In this document: positions 11,570 to 24,015 of the stretch, piece after piece
How the letters are laid out: the number at the start of each line of letters is the position of its first letter
Numbering within the stretch: position 1 is the first letter of the stretch
Assembly (NCBI RefSeq): GCF_958298935.1
Contig: NC_084933.1
Coordinates: 25,878,334 to 25,942,333, forward strand
Direction: 5' to 3'
Length of the DNA stretch: 64,000 bases
DNA from: Phragmites australis
Lineage: Eukaryota; Streptophyta; Magnoliopsida; Poales; Poaceae
Translations under genes and position numbers: made by a program
The notes under the pieces: generated by a model
Seen by the model: the letters and a program-made list of their open reading frames with translations, nothing else
What the model was told of the DNA's origin: nothing
Databases searched by the model: none

Positions 11570-14500
11570 ATGGTTAACTTTGGAAAGAAGTTGATGCAAA
11601 ATCAAGTAGAAGAATGGAAAGGGTATGGCTTTACTCTTGGTCCTTCTAAAATGATATGTTCCTTTTATATTTTTAGGACAAAGGTTTTATATTTTCATTT
11701 TTGCAGGACTAGAATATATTAATACATCAAACTAGTTTTTGGTGTCCCTCATATTTTCATCTGGTTCAATCTTTTAAATGAAACAAAATGTAGCACTTAT
11801 CCAATGGCAAGGTTGCTCCACAATTATGAACTCAATGCTCACTAATGCAAGCTAGTTTCTCTGTGTCTCACAGTTTAGCGGAAATCATATGAGTTTTTTG
11901 GTCTTGCTATTGACAGGTACTATATCAATTACAAATTGATGAAGAAAATGTTAAAGCAATATGTTCAACAGACCCAACTTGGTGGGAAAGATTGTGAACA
12001 AGTTCTTAAAGAGTTCTCAAGAATTCTTGATGACCAGGTATGTTGGGGAAAATACCTCAGCCCATGAATACTCTGACGATGTACGACGGCATACTATTAT
12101 GACTATAATTTCTAAATTAGTATAGTGCAAGTAAAAGTAATAATAGGTCAAAAATAGCTCTATATATATGGTTATAACATAATCTCAGAGGCAGGATGTT
12201 AATTTTTCTTGCCCTATCTCCCTATAAAATAAGCCCCCAAGGGGCAGATAGGGGGTGGATTTTTTTCATCACTCCACTTCTTCTCCAAGCTTGAGCCACT
12301 TCAGTAGATTGGCTTTCGCCGCACCTTGCTCCTGGAAGATTTTTTCTTCCACCAACAGATTTCATAGGGATCTTTGAGCAAATCACTAAATCAAAAAGGT
12401 AGGGAGGGGACTGAGGGCATGCGATGTGCAACCACCTATGGCAACCACATTGCGAGCACACTGTGCTGCACATACGATGACAATGGGGCCCATTGCTCAT
12501 CCTCGCCATCCCTGTCGGTGGGCATGAGGGGGTGGCCAGCCGTGTAGCGTGGGGCCAACTTGGGCAAACGACCTCAAGGACCACTCCCACGTTTGTGGGA
12601 TCGTCGGTGTCTAGACCGTCGTAGCGTGGGTGGGTTTGCCATGGCTACCATTCGCGCCATCGATGTGCCCGAATCTGCTATCATTTAGATCACCACCGCC
12701 ATTTTGTTCAACATCTTCATCGAAGCCCCTGCCACGCTGTACGCTTACGTGTATGGGCTCTAGTTCCGCACCTAGACCGTTGCTGCATGGCCCGTAGGGC
12801 GCTCACGAAGTTCGTGTTCAAGCCCAGGCTAGTCCCGGACCCCGGGGGTTCACGAAGTTGCAGATAAGTGTGTTGCCCCTGTGTAACCAAATAGATAATT
12901 AGCATGAAGATGCTCATCGGTAAAAGTTGCTCGCATTAAATTCATACATTGGTGCCTGTGTTTAGATATGCACGTTGTTGCTAGCCACACAGCTAGTGCT
13001 AAAAAGGGGGACACGACTTGTCAGTCCATGAACACTCTAAGCTGTGTGGGAGTGCCACGCTAGCTGCCAGCTACCGCTAGGTCTAGTCTTAGTGTTGAAA
13101 GAATCAGTGACGTCCTAAGAAGGGAGTAAATTAGGATATTTAAAACTATTCGGCTTCAAAAACTTCACAAGATAAATATATATCGATTTCTATCTAAATG
13201 CGATCTAGGTTCATCTAGTGTATCTACTCTACCATTAAAAAGGATTGCAACTTATAGCCAACCTTAGTAAACTACTCTAGGAAGTTAAGCAAGCAAGGGT
13301 AGATTGCAAGTATGTAAATACGGAAACGTAAAAAAAAGTAGAGAGACAAGATATTTTTATCTCATGATATCGATAGCATAAATGTCACCTTTACTCCATG
13401 TTGCAGCAACCACCTAGGTTATAGCTCACAGACGGCATCCGGTCACGACCCTTGAACCACCTAGGTCTCAAGTAGGTTGAGCCACCAAGCCACTAAGACA
13501 ATACCTCACTACAAGCCTCTCTTCTGGTCACTTGCCGTTGTCTTCACTTCGAAGCTTGATCCACCAAGGCAAGTGTCTTCGTGTCCCTGTATAAGCGTCT
13601 TGCCACCACTTCACATTAAGTTGGAGGGTCAACAAGCATGAGCCACCAAGGCTCACGGTGCCGGTGTGTAGGATCGAGAGTGGCAACAAGAGGAGGGTAA
13701 ATAGAGGACTCAACAAATTTCTTGTGAAATAGATGACCTTCACCTATTTGATCATCCAGCACACCTCTAAAAGAGAATCGTAACAAAGCATAACACAAAC
13801 ACGCAGCGAAAAATCTTCACCCAACACAGAAGTTCCAGAGGTTCTGGAGAATTGTCCGGAGAGTCCGGAGAATGCAGAGATTCTGAAGTTGGGTCCAGAG
13901 ATTCCGAATTTTGTAGAACAACAAACAAAAAATTAAAAACCAAACTTGAAGATCCAATAAGAAGTGAGTCTCATAGTCGGAATAGAGCACAATATGTCTC
14001 AGCAAATCAATCCATGACTCAACCCCACAGAAATCTCAGATCTTGAGAAGAATCACCGAAAGATCAAAGATGGTCACTAGGTGAAGATGCTCCCCAGGTT
14101 GATGATCTAGATGTAAGGAAACTCAAGACCCTCTCGTATACATGAGTATATGAGATTTATGCATCTAGCAACAAGAAGAACAACCCCACAAGATGAAAAG
14201 ATCGTGTCTCAAAGGCAAAAACGAAAATCAACGTGAAAAAGGAAAAACTTGCAATGAAAGCAAGTGCCTAGAAGGAGATGACCACGAGCATATGCAAGAG
14301 AAACATCTTCATTAAGCACAGAGATCAGCCCTATTTTCGGTAGTTTACAATGATTTCTCTTACAAAAACTCTAACCTATTACAAAGGCTAAGCCTACCCT
14401 CTCCTCTCCTCCAAAACCTATCTCTAGGCACTCAAATGACTGGCTCAATAGGATTTACATAGCTCTATCACTCTATTTATAGCCCTAGGGAGGCTTCTTG

Positions 14501-17500
14501 GTGGCCAAGTTTCCTTGTTACAAAGTGCCCCTCCTACCTACCACCCTCCAGTGTTCTCTCACTACCACCGAGGGTATTTTTGTCTGTTTTTAGCTCCAAC
14601 CATTGAATGGCCATAACTTCTCCATGACTTAGCTTTGCCTCAATCTTTGCGATGGTGCCACATGGTCCTTCAGCTCTTCCACGGTTCTGAGGCCAAACCG
14701 TGAAACCCTAGCATGCTCTTCCACTAGTCGCTACTTGCTGCTTCGCAAGTGAGCGCTCCGATGTCAACGCGTGTTCTTCGTCTTGCGATCTTGAACACCG
14801 GCAAGTCTCTCCCGTTCTCGATGCCTCGGGCTGCCTTGTCACTTGCACCAGTATCCCCTTTGTTTGACTTTGTCAACACGCCGCCTTCATCATCCTTCAT
14901 CCCGTGCCTTGCTCGACCTCCATATGTACTGCTATAATCATCATTGACTCCATCTGGCCTCCTCGATCATCCGACACCAAGCTCCCCGCTTAACCCTGAT
15001 CATCCTATCGTCGACCACCAAGTTGCATCCATCACCTGCACACCATGAGACAAGCAAACACATATCTCCAACTCAAACTCCAATTAGTCCATAATCAAAA
15101 TGCTCAATTGAAACCTCAAATCAATTCAAAGCACTTCCCAAAAAGTTCTAATACATAGAAGAAGATCAGAGGTGAAAATACTATTCATCATTGCTGAAAA
15201 TACTATTCAAGTGCGGACTCTCAACAAAAATATTCAGACACTCCACAAAAGTGCAGACTCTCTGCAAAAATATGCGGACACTCCGCAAATCCTAGGCAAT
15301 CGGAAACTCGACAAACCAAATCAAAAACCTTATCAATCACTCATCATATATAAACTAAGTCACATTTCAACTTGGTTTCTCACGGCGAATCACCATGACT
15401 CCAAGGTGTCGGTGTACCACTTGGTACAATATAGGATATGTCGAGGGTTAATCCCTGATAGTGATTTCGGAGTATGTTGAACAGTGGGTGTGTGAATGGC
15501 GTTTCGGGAACACAGGGAGTTGATGAGTTGTGCGTGTGATGAACTCTAAGACGCAAGGAGTTATACAGGTTCGGGCCTCCCGGAGGATAATAACCCTATA
15601 TCCTGTGTATTATGTTTATAGAGGATTTGAGTGGGTTACAAAGGATGTTCTAGCTGGTTGTCAGGCTTCTTTCTTCTTTTTTTTATAAACGTAGTCCTCA
15701 TCCCTTTATATAGGAGGGAGAGGATAAATTACACGTCGGTCCAAACAGAGGACTCCTGCTCATCCTAATATCTAACCCAAGCCATCATTACAGAGGACAA
15801 AGCGTGCCCACTTGCCCTGCGGGTTTGATACATCCCCTCGTCGTGCGTCAGAGATCTTTGGCTGTCACGCCGTCTAGTCCAGGTGCTCTGACTGCCGCTT
15901 GTATATGGAGTTATCAACTTGCCCGATCGGCCTGCTGACACTGTTCCATCCTTTGTGCGGCGCTGTGCTGGTCTGCACTGCCTCACCCCATAGCATTTAA
16001 TGCCACAGGATGGGACAATACCATTCTGCGCCGTCCATGACTTTGTTCGTAGGGGAAGGCGCCTGGGGAAGGGAAAAACAATTGAGTAGATATCAATAAA
16101 TGCGATCGGATAATTTGTCAGGTCCGACCCTACAACCAGTGGGGCTGGTCGCGGGTTCAGGTGAGGTCCCAATGAGGCTGGTCGCGTAAGACTCCATACA
16201 CTGACAGGATCACTCCTTAATCCCTTCTCTAGACAACAACACCTAGCAGCAACTCTCTCTACACCTATTAGCACTAATCACTCCTTAATCTTGTACTTAA
16301 TTATCTTGGATGATCACTTTTCACACTTTGGTGGCTTGGATGTGTTCTCAAGTGTCTATGAGCTTATCTGGACTCTAGCACACTCGATGGCCGAGTGAAG
16401 GGGTATTTATAATCTCAAACTTGTGCACTAACCATTGCTCCAACGGTCACAAAATATTGTGAACTTTGGATGATCTGGCATTAACAACAATACAAACACT
16501 AGATCATCTAGTGTGTACAGCAGTAGCAATTAGTCGTTAGAACTCCACTCAAACTCATTTTTTCTTAACGTCGGATGTTCCGGTGATATCCTTTTCTAAA
16601 CACTGGACCATCCGATGTGTGGTCCACCCTCGTAGCCTACCAATGCCAACTGTCACTAGCTGTTAATCCTTCGGTGATTCCTCCAATGCCATCACTGGAT
16701 CATCCTCGTCGGGTCGAGGCGTGGTTAGTACGGGAGGGAAGGAGAGGTACCTTTTTAGCTCTTCAAATGTTGCCTTTGCCTCTGGCATCCACTGGAAGTG
16801 GTCGTTCTTCTTCAGGAGCTTGAAGAGTGGTAGTTCCTTCTCCCTTAGCCCCGAAGCCGGCCCTCGTGGTGGGAGACACCTGAAACATAGGTGCTGCCAT
16901 TAGGGAATTTTAGCGTCATTTTTCGTTGTGCTTCCTTCTTCCAAGTTGCAGTAGAAGCTAGCCCTCGAACCGCCATAGCCATCGGACGAAGAGGAGCTAG
17001 GGGACTCCATGGTCTTCCTTTTCACTGCCTTGGTCTCCTCCTCCTCCTCTTCCTTCTCCTCCTCCTCCTCGATCTCCTTCTTGAGGAGGTCCCAGTCAGT
17101 TTCCCCCTCGTCATTTGAGGAAATATCGATGACTTCAACCAAGGAGCCCACTCGGGTTAGAGAAGAGGATGGGGCGTTTGGCGATGGTGGGAGCACGACG
17201 GTTGAAATTGGCTCTAGCTATGGAACCACCTCCAGCCCTAGGCTCAGGCCCATTGGATCGTCCGCCCCTAGTAGCATTACGACCAATAGAATTGACACCA
17301 GCGCCAGAGGTGACCTGACCGGATCACTCGCGTATAGAGTGGGAGAAGATGCCGTGATTAACGAGGGAGGATTTCTCTCTCTTGCTCAACAATAGATGGC
17401 TCGCGAGGTAAACCTCTGTTTATAAAGCTCTGCCAGTCATAGGCATATGCCTCAAGAAGGAAACGGGGTCGTCGCAATGCTAGTTCCGTGACTTGTCTGA

Positions 17501-20500
17501 TTACTACTCGGGGGCATGTGGCAACACCCCAGTTTTCCCCGTAATGTTTCCAAGTTCCACTCGATGTCTTGGTTTTTTGCACACATGTCTCATCGCATTT
17601 AATGTTTGAAATCCTTTCGGTGCGTGTGAGGGCAGCTGACGCAGAACCCCAGGAGAACATGCACATTTCCTCATCAGATGCACTATCGTTACCTTGCGTC
17701 ATCATGTACTTACACCAAAAAAAGAGGAGAAATATCTCACCGCCACATAAAATCTCCACTGTGATGATTCAAATTTTGAAAGACTTGCCATCAGAGAACC
17801 TGCTCGAACCGCTTCACCGCCTCTTGGCTCTGACATCGACTCCACCTCCGGTGGAGACGTTGACTCCACCTCCGGCAACCACTCTGGACCGCGTCACCCC
17901 TGTTGAGCCTTGCCACCATCACACACGACAACTACCGAGGGGGTCGTGGCGCCACACTGCCCCTCAGCTCCCCTGTCGACTTTGCTTCAAGTCACAATCG
18001 CGGGGCTCTAGACCACACTGTCTTCGTTGCTCTGGAGTCATTGACTACATCTCTAGCCACCACTACAGAGTTCTATATCACACCATCAACGTTGAGCCTC
18101 GTCTCCACCGCTCGCGGCAATCGCTGAGGGGGTCGCGGCACAACACTGCACCTCAGCTCCACCATCGACTTCGTCTCCAGCCACTGTCACAGGGCTCTGG
18201 ACAACATTGTCTCTGTTGATCCTCGCCGTCCCTCGGCTCCTTCGTCGACTCCGCCTCTAGCCACCACCAAGGGGCTCTGGACCACACTATCTCCGTCGAG
18301 CCCCGCTGCCCCTCGGCTCCTCCATTGACATGACCTCTGGCCCTCGCCACGGCCCACAGGGCTCTGCACCGTGTCACCCCCGTCGAGCCTCGTCGCCGCC
18401 GCTTGTGGCTACCACTCGGAGGGTCTACACGAACGGAAATTTGTTTGGGATATCTTGACTCTAAGGCGGACTGGAGGTAGTTCTCTGTTCATTCGCTTGC
18501 CCCTCAGGACCTTGGAGCCAGCGGATGAGAGGGTACTGTTGGGGAAAATGCCTCAGCCCATGGATACCCCGATGATGTACGACGGCATACTATGTTGACT
18601 ATAATTCTCAAATTAGTATAGCGTAAGTAAAAGTAACAACGTGTCAAAAATAATCTCATATATATATGATTGTAACATAATCTCATAGGCATGATGGTAA
18701 TTTTCCCTGTCACATCTTCCTATAAAATGAGCCTCCAAGGGGTAGGTAGGGGAATGGATTTTTTCATTACTCAAGGTATTCTCTTCCTCTCTATTTCTTC
18801 TTCAAGTTTCAGCTGCTCCGGTAGGTTGGCTCTCACCGCAACTTATTCGTGGAAGACTTTTTCTTCCACCAACAAGGCATACAAAGAAAACCTTCTCTTG
18901 AAGTGATAAAAAGAAGTTTTGAACATCATTTTTATTTTTTCTGCAGTCACTTGTACTTTGCCAGGGACCAGAACAGTGGCACACGGCAAACTTAAGTGTC
19001 TTGGAGAAATGGCGTAATTTTTCTTGTTTGTGAGCTAAAATTCACATGCATGCTTTGTTCCAGATTGAAAGGATCGTGCTCTTTCTGCTACAACAACAAG
19101 GCCACCTTGCTAGTAGGATTGAGGAATTGGGAGAGCGACGCGCTGCTCTTCTGGAACAGTATCATATGTCACAAGTTGCCCAGCTACGTGATGCATATAG
19201 AGAAATTGGGCTTGATCTTATAAAGCTTCTCCGCTTTGTTGACATGAATGCTACTGGTATACGCAAGATACTAAAGAAATTTGATAAGCGGTTTGGCTAT
19301 AAGTTTACAGATTATTATGTCACCACTCGCGCAAACCATCCTTATTCTCAGCTTCAGCAAGTATTTAAGCAAGTGGTAATTTTCTCGCATTTTGCATTTT
19401 TAGGAGCCATGCTGTTGTTCTTTCTTGATGCGGCAGCTAATTCAGCACTGCCTCTTACTTATCATGCACTCCTACCAACGCAGGGAATCGTAGCTGTTGT
19501 AGGTGCATTATCACGAAACCTTGAATATCTGCAACATCATCAAGGAAGCTTTGGATCCATCTACGATCATCCGTCAGTTACCTTGAAGGTATCATATCTT
19601 TACTATTCCGTTCTCTTCAATTCAAAACTCTTTCTGATAAGTTTGTAAAAGGAAGGTACTTTCTGACCTCCGAACTGGATGACTTATTTTGCCGCATGAA
19701 CTAAGAGTGTGATGTGACTCTTTTTTATGATATTCAGGACCCTATTATAGACCAAGTGAACCATGCAGTCCAGAAACTTACACATGCCACGAATTTTATG
19801 CAATTCTTGGGACAACACTCGCTTATAGTCCAGGAAGATGCACAAAGCGGATCGGAGGATCTTGTTGATGATCAGAGCTACCATTTCATGTCTCTGCTGC
19901 TTAACCTAGTGAGCACGTTTATTTATATGGTGAACACATATATCATTGTGCCGACTGCAGATGACTATGCAGTAAGCCTTGGGGCAGCCGCAACGGTTTG
20001 TGGTATAATTATTGGATCAATGGCAGTAGCTCAAGTGTTCTCCTCAGTCTATTTCAGTGCATGGTCAAATAAGTCATACTTCAGGCCTCTTGTATTCAGT
20101 AGTATCATGTTGTTTTTCGGAAACCTGCTATATGCATTGGCATATGATCTGAATTCACTAATAGTTCTCCTGATTGGACGGCTACTATGCGGGTATGCAA
20201 TTTTTTTATCTTCCATTCACTCCTCTGTGTTACTTCATTTATGTCTCGGCTTTGTAAGCTAGCATGAAAAATTTTATTTTGATCTTACTGATGGGTGTGA
20301 AGTACTAGCATGGTAAATGCAGCTTGTGGGTTGAGGATCTGTGAGCTGAGGGCATATTTGAGAGTATATATATATGTCGCTACATACAAAACCAAATGGA
20401 AACTGTTTAGCTTAGTAGCATTAGAAGTAACTTCCTTCCATTTTCTTTTTGGAACTTAACTAGTTATCCCTACCTCCCAGCGTGCTAGTGTGATAATTTG

Positions 20501-22447
20501 TTAATACATTTTAAGGCTCCAGACTTTCTGAAGGTGCTTCTGTGATCGAACTGGCGACATGCAATGTGCAGGTTAGGCTCTGCAAGAGCAGTGAACCGTC
20601 GCTATATCAGTGATTGTGTGCCTCTCAAAATCAGGCTACAAGCCTCTGCTGGATTCGTTAGTGCTAGCGCTCTTGGCATGGCATGTGGTCCTGCTCTTGC
20701 TGGTTTTCTCCAGACAAAATTCAAGATATACTGGCTCACTTTTAATCAGAGCACATTGCCTGGATGGGTCATGTCCATTGCTTGGCTTATTTACTTGCTG
20801 TGGCTATGTCTTACATTCAAGGAGCCGGAACACTTCACTGAATCTGCAGTCAATAATCAGCCGTCAGAATCTGGTAAAGTCTCAACCCATGAAATGGTTT
20901 GCTAGTGGCAATATGTTTTGTGTACGCTGCCACTGGTGCTACTTTTACCATCATCAGCAACAATTCTGACCTGAAGTTTATTTCTTTATGAAATTAGGTC
21001 ACCAAGGAAGTGCTAACTTGGAGGAAGGTTTAGCTCAACCATTGCTTCTAGGCACAGAAGGAAGACAGGACGAGATCTCAGAGGATAATGAAGTAGACTC
21101 GGAAAACTCTCATGAACCAGCAACATCAATTGCTTCAGCATACAGATTGTTGACTCCTTCTGTGAAGGTAAGCTTCACTTTTGTCTTGCTCTGAGCATGC
21201 CGGGAAAAAAAGTGCACAGCCTAAACATGTTTCTTTTATAAAGAAAGTTAGGTAAATGAATATAAAGAAATGATATCTTAGTAATGATAATGGTAAATAG
21301 ATTCCAGTTACTAGAAGATACATCTGCATAACACACAAGCAAACATGCACTGTATTACTATTACACGCTATGTCAAGTGAACTGAGCCCAGATGAAAAGC
21401 TTGCATGTGTTTACCATTCATTTCTTTGGACCGTTGCATGCTCAGTTGCCCTTAACTTATTTTCAATTTATTTGTTGGACCTAGCACCTTCTGTACATGT
21501 CTTTCCATATCTTTACAAGAGGTTATTTCTCAGGCCCAGCTATTGATATACTTCATGCTCAAGTACGCTATGGAAATTTTACTATCTGAATCAAGCGTTG
21601 TCACCACATACTACTTCAGCTGGTCAACGAGTGATGTGGCTATCTTTCTAGCGATTCTTGGATTAACGGTTCTTCCATTAAATGCCATTGTTGGTAGCTA
21701 CATTACAAATTTATTTGAGGACAGGTAAGCTTTTTGCTCTTGACAAAACATACTACAGGAAATTCCATCTTCTCTAGACATTGTTTTTTTCTCTCTTTAT
21801 TGAGATATGCTATGCATATAGATCGGCAACTGTTCTGTTTTGATTTTGGATTTAAAACTTACTCTGCTGATCACAGTATTTGCATATAATCAAGAGATCA
21901 ATTGCAAAATCATTTCAGTTTCAAAACACTAGACCGTAATGAACAGCTGCTGATGTGGTCCTTCCCATTTGCAGGCAAATTTTGTTGGCATCTGAAGTCA
22001 TGGTTCTTATCGGTATAATCATGAGCTTTCGTTTCACCCCTCACTACTCCATTCCTCAATACGTCGTTTCAGCTCTCATCACATTTGTATTTGCTGAGGT
22101 GCTGGAAGGTATGTATTTCGTGCTTATGCAAATATCTCAAAGCATTAAGCACAGATCATATACTGTTGCTAATAACCGCCATGGAATTTCTGACGTCGAG
22201 AAATGCAGGGGTGAATCTATCCTTGCTATCAAGAGTAATGTCGTCGAGGCTTTCCCGAGGAACTTATAACGGCGGACTCCTCTCCACAGAGGCCGGGACG
22301 CTGGCCCGTGTAATTGCAGACGCGACGATTACCGCAGCAGGTTATCTAGGCACGGACCTCCTCCTCAACGTCACCCTGCTGCCACCTCTTGTGATCTGCA
22401 TAGTCTCCATCGCTGCAACACTCTACACCTACAACTCCCTCTACTGA
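11570..22447 (+). CDS. SPX-MFS: SPX-MFS vacuolar phosphate transporter
   Basis: Ten coding exons: 11570-11622, 11917-12037, 19064-19375, 19484-19588, 19738-20192, 20572-20873, 20998-21167, 21534-21724, 21975-22108, 22209-22447. All junctions are GT-AG and the phases join to 693 residues, the usual family size. The start is the classic MVNFGKKL. Residues 1-160 form the SPX domain, an inositol-pyrophosphate sensor, with basic clusters in [11 protein letters not shown] and [15 protein letters not shown]. After that come HVG-like [13 protein letters not shown] and, from about residue 230, the major-facilitator transporter, with a hydrophilic loop at about 410-470 and the end at YTYNSLY. Plant members (PHT5/VPT, rice SPX-MFS1-3) move phosphate across the tonoplast. 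The leader holds a miR827 site. Intron 2 (7,026 bases) carries a complete LTR retrotransposon. From memory this is collinear with rice OsSPX-MFS1. The open frame is intact. Confidence 0.95.
12041..12357 (+). repeat. 5' LTR of the intronic retrotransposon
   Basis: 317 bases, TG...CA ends, paired with 18537-18874. It begins three bases after SPX-MFS coding exon 2, so its first TG is part of the splice donor (GTA+TGT). A TATA-like ctataaaataag lies at about 12222. Confidence 0.9.
15405..16207. repeat. Gypsy-type LTR fragment nested in the intronic element
   Basis: It starts TGTCGGTGTACC and contains 'acaggttcgggcctcc...ggataataaccctat', a phrase shared in form with the solo LTR at 56769-58213 (acaggttcgga...gcgtaataccctac). 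A possible end is the ...CACTGACA at about 16207, but the flanking five bases do not match, so the right end and completeness are uncertain. Confidence 0.5.
17780..18400. repeat. Degenerate GC-rich tandem array
   Basis: Repeated variants of 'ggctctggaccacactgtctccgt', 'gagcctcgtc' and 'cctcggctcc' recur several times in the interior of the retrotransposon, just before its 3' LTR. The array creates long open frames on both strands by composition. No protein family is recognisable, so I treat these frames as non-coding. Confidence 0.55.
18537..18874 (+). repeat. 3' LTR of the intronic retrotransposon
   Basis: 338 bases, diverged partner of 12041-12357, ending ttccaccaaca. It is followed by AGGCA and then by original SPX-MFS intron sequence up to exon 3 at 19064. 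Confidence 0.9.
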
Positions 22448-23220
22448 AGAAGCTGTTTCTCTGTATCTGTACAGCCCTATTCCCTGCAAAAGTTTTTCAT
22501 GCCCACATTGGGCTGCATCGCTTGTTAAAGCATTTGTGATTTGTGGTCCTCGATCAACAATGTAAATGTCCATTTGTTAAATCTACATATACCATGGACC
22601 GTATCGCTGTATTGTATTGTATTATTATGCATTGAACATCCGTAAATTTAAATTCATTGTGGACAACATCGTGTCGGAAATACAAGATGGGCCTGAAGAT
22701 GTCCACCTTGTTTGAAGACATGATTCCAACCCGTCTGAAGAGGCCGGACACGCAACATCAAGAACTTCTCTGTAAAATCATGCATACTCATCCCCGTGCC
22801 AGCTTCTGGAGAAGCACTAACCCCGAAGCAAACTGTGTGTTAGAGATATCCGCCACCGAAATTTGAACATAGTTAATAGCCCGGTTCGTAGAGCGGAAGA
22901 GGGATCCAAAGTCAACATCGTAATAAAATCACCACTTTTGCCGTCTGGTGTACCACCGGTTGTTGATGTCCTTCGTCGGAAACGTATCGTTGTACTCCAA
23001 CCGTAGCTGGAAGTTCACACTGCCAAAGCTGAGGACCTTTTTCTCTCTGTCCTCCGTCCATATCTTCGGTTGATAACTCTCCCTTCGCATCTCTCTGCCC
23101 GCATGGTCCACTAGAAGACGGCTAAGTGGGCAATAGCGTTGATCGACACAACAGATGCGGGAGCTCCACCGTCATGATGCTCGGCAGGTAATCGCTCCTG
23201 TTTGCATCTTTGGCATTTCT
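22448..23220. other. SPX-MFS 3' end and intergenic spacer
   Basis: The first 200-250 bases are T-rich and likely hold the SPX-MFS 3' untranslated region. The rest shows no credible gene on either strand. Confidence 0.4.
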
Positions 23221-23228
23221 GTATATGC
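23221..23228 (+). promoter_or_regulatory. P1BS-type site (GTATATGC), distal
   Basis: Matches GNATATNC, the binding site of PHR1/PHR2-type Myb-coiled-coil phosphate-starvation factors. It lies about 790 bases before the MIR399 hairpin. One such 8-mer is expected by chance at roughly this density, so alone it is weak evidence. Confidence 0.35.
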
Positions 23229-23538
23229 ACCGTTGATATTTAATCAGTTCGTTTTTTAGCAATTTTTAGACATGCCCTAGTGGTACTGATTCTGTCTCGA
23301 AGATGGCACTTTTAGGTCGAATCCAACCAATCTTCCCATGAATGATTATGTCTCTAACTTGACAAGTTTTTTTTTTTTTTTTGAACGGTTAACTTGACAG
23401 GTATATGGGCGTCAAAAACCAAAATGAGAGATTGGAAGCTGAAGGATTAGGGAAGAGAAAACTGTAATTCTCTTAAACAAGTTAGTGGGCACATTAAGTA
23501 TTCGTGTTGCAGTATGTAGTGCTTGGTTGATTCAATAT

Positions 23539-23546
23539 GGATATTC
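23539..23546 (+). promoter_or_regulatory. P1BS-type site (GGATATTC)
   Basis: Second exact GNATATNC match upstream of MIR399, about 380 bases before the predicted TATA box. Its role is inferred from its placement and from known PHR control of MIR399 genes. Confidence 0.45.
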
Positions 23547-23852
23547 TCATAATAATATGTTGCACATATAGTTGGGAAGTGTCTCGTGTATGGTCCTATG
23601 TACTACTATCTCTATGAAAATTGCATGTACACCTTCATGAGGTGAAGTCACTAGTTTTAGTATGTGGTCAAATATTGTACTTATCATCATTTTTCAGGGG
23701 AAAAAGTAAATCACCAGCAGTGAGTGTCTTGTGCCTAGTGCCAATTGCCAAAGAATCGTCTCGAAACGGGAGAGAGAATCCTGTAGTGGGGTGGGAACTC
23801 TAGAGGGACATAAATGGATCAAAAAGGGAAAGGGAGATGTTGGATGCCAAGA

Positions 23853-23860
23853 GGATATCC
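23853..23860. promoter_or_regulatory. P1BS site (palindromic GGATATCC), proximal
   Basis: The perfect palindromic form of the PHR-binding site sits 59 bases before the TATA box of the MIR399 unit. This is the position expected of a functional phosphate-starvation element. Confidence 0.7.
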
Positions 23861-23918
23861 ATGGTTTAAAACCCTTCGAAAATCTAGCAAGCATGTGCTT
23901 CCTGCTAAGCTAGTCCCC

Positions 23919-23925
23919 TATAAAT
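23919..23925 (+). promoter_or_regulatory. TATA box of MIR399
   Basis: TATAAAT follows a C-rich stretch. It predicts a transcript start near 23945-23955, about 65 bases before the hairpin. Confidence 0.65.
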
Positions 23926-24015
23926 CCTTGCGATGCGGCTGAGAGGAGAGAGCAACACGGTCGAGAAAAGAATGAGGAAAGAACCGGCTGTTCAAGTGAT
24001 AAGGAGTGGAATGCC

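Larger units (their letters stand above)
12041..18874 (+). mobile_element. LTR retrotransposon (non-coding) inside SPX-MFS intron 2
   Basis: Two related LTRs start TGTTGGGGAA and end CACCAACA, at 12041-12357 and 18537-18874. They are flanked by AGGTA (12036-12040) and AGGCA (18875-18879), a 5-bp target duplication with one change. The internal 6.2 kb holds no gag or pol frame, so it is a non-autonomous (LARD-like) or thoroughly decayed element. Parts of the interior look like other elements nested inside, at 15405-16207 and near 16430-16700. A glutamate-rich minus-strand frame at 16900-17196 is of unknown meaning. The LTRs differ at about eight of the first 70 bases, so the insertion is old. 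Confidence 0.9.

Noticed and set aside
15405..16212. Second solo LTR with clear target duplication
   Set aside because: The left five bases (caagg) and right five bases (ggatc) do not match, so only an LTR fragment is claimed.
17009..18219. Frames of 128-216 residues in the interior of the intronic retrotransposon
   Set aside because: They come from a GC-rich tandem array or a serine-rich low-complexity stretch. No gag, protease, integrase or reverse-transcriptase motif is present.
23750..23768. A second miR399-like string (ttgccaaagaatcgtc) upstream of the hairpin
   Set aside because: It matches only the first ten bases of miR399, lacks the ...GCCCTG end and has no complementary arm nearby.
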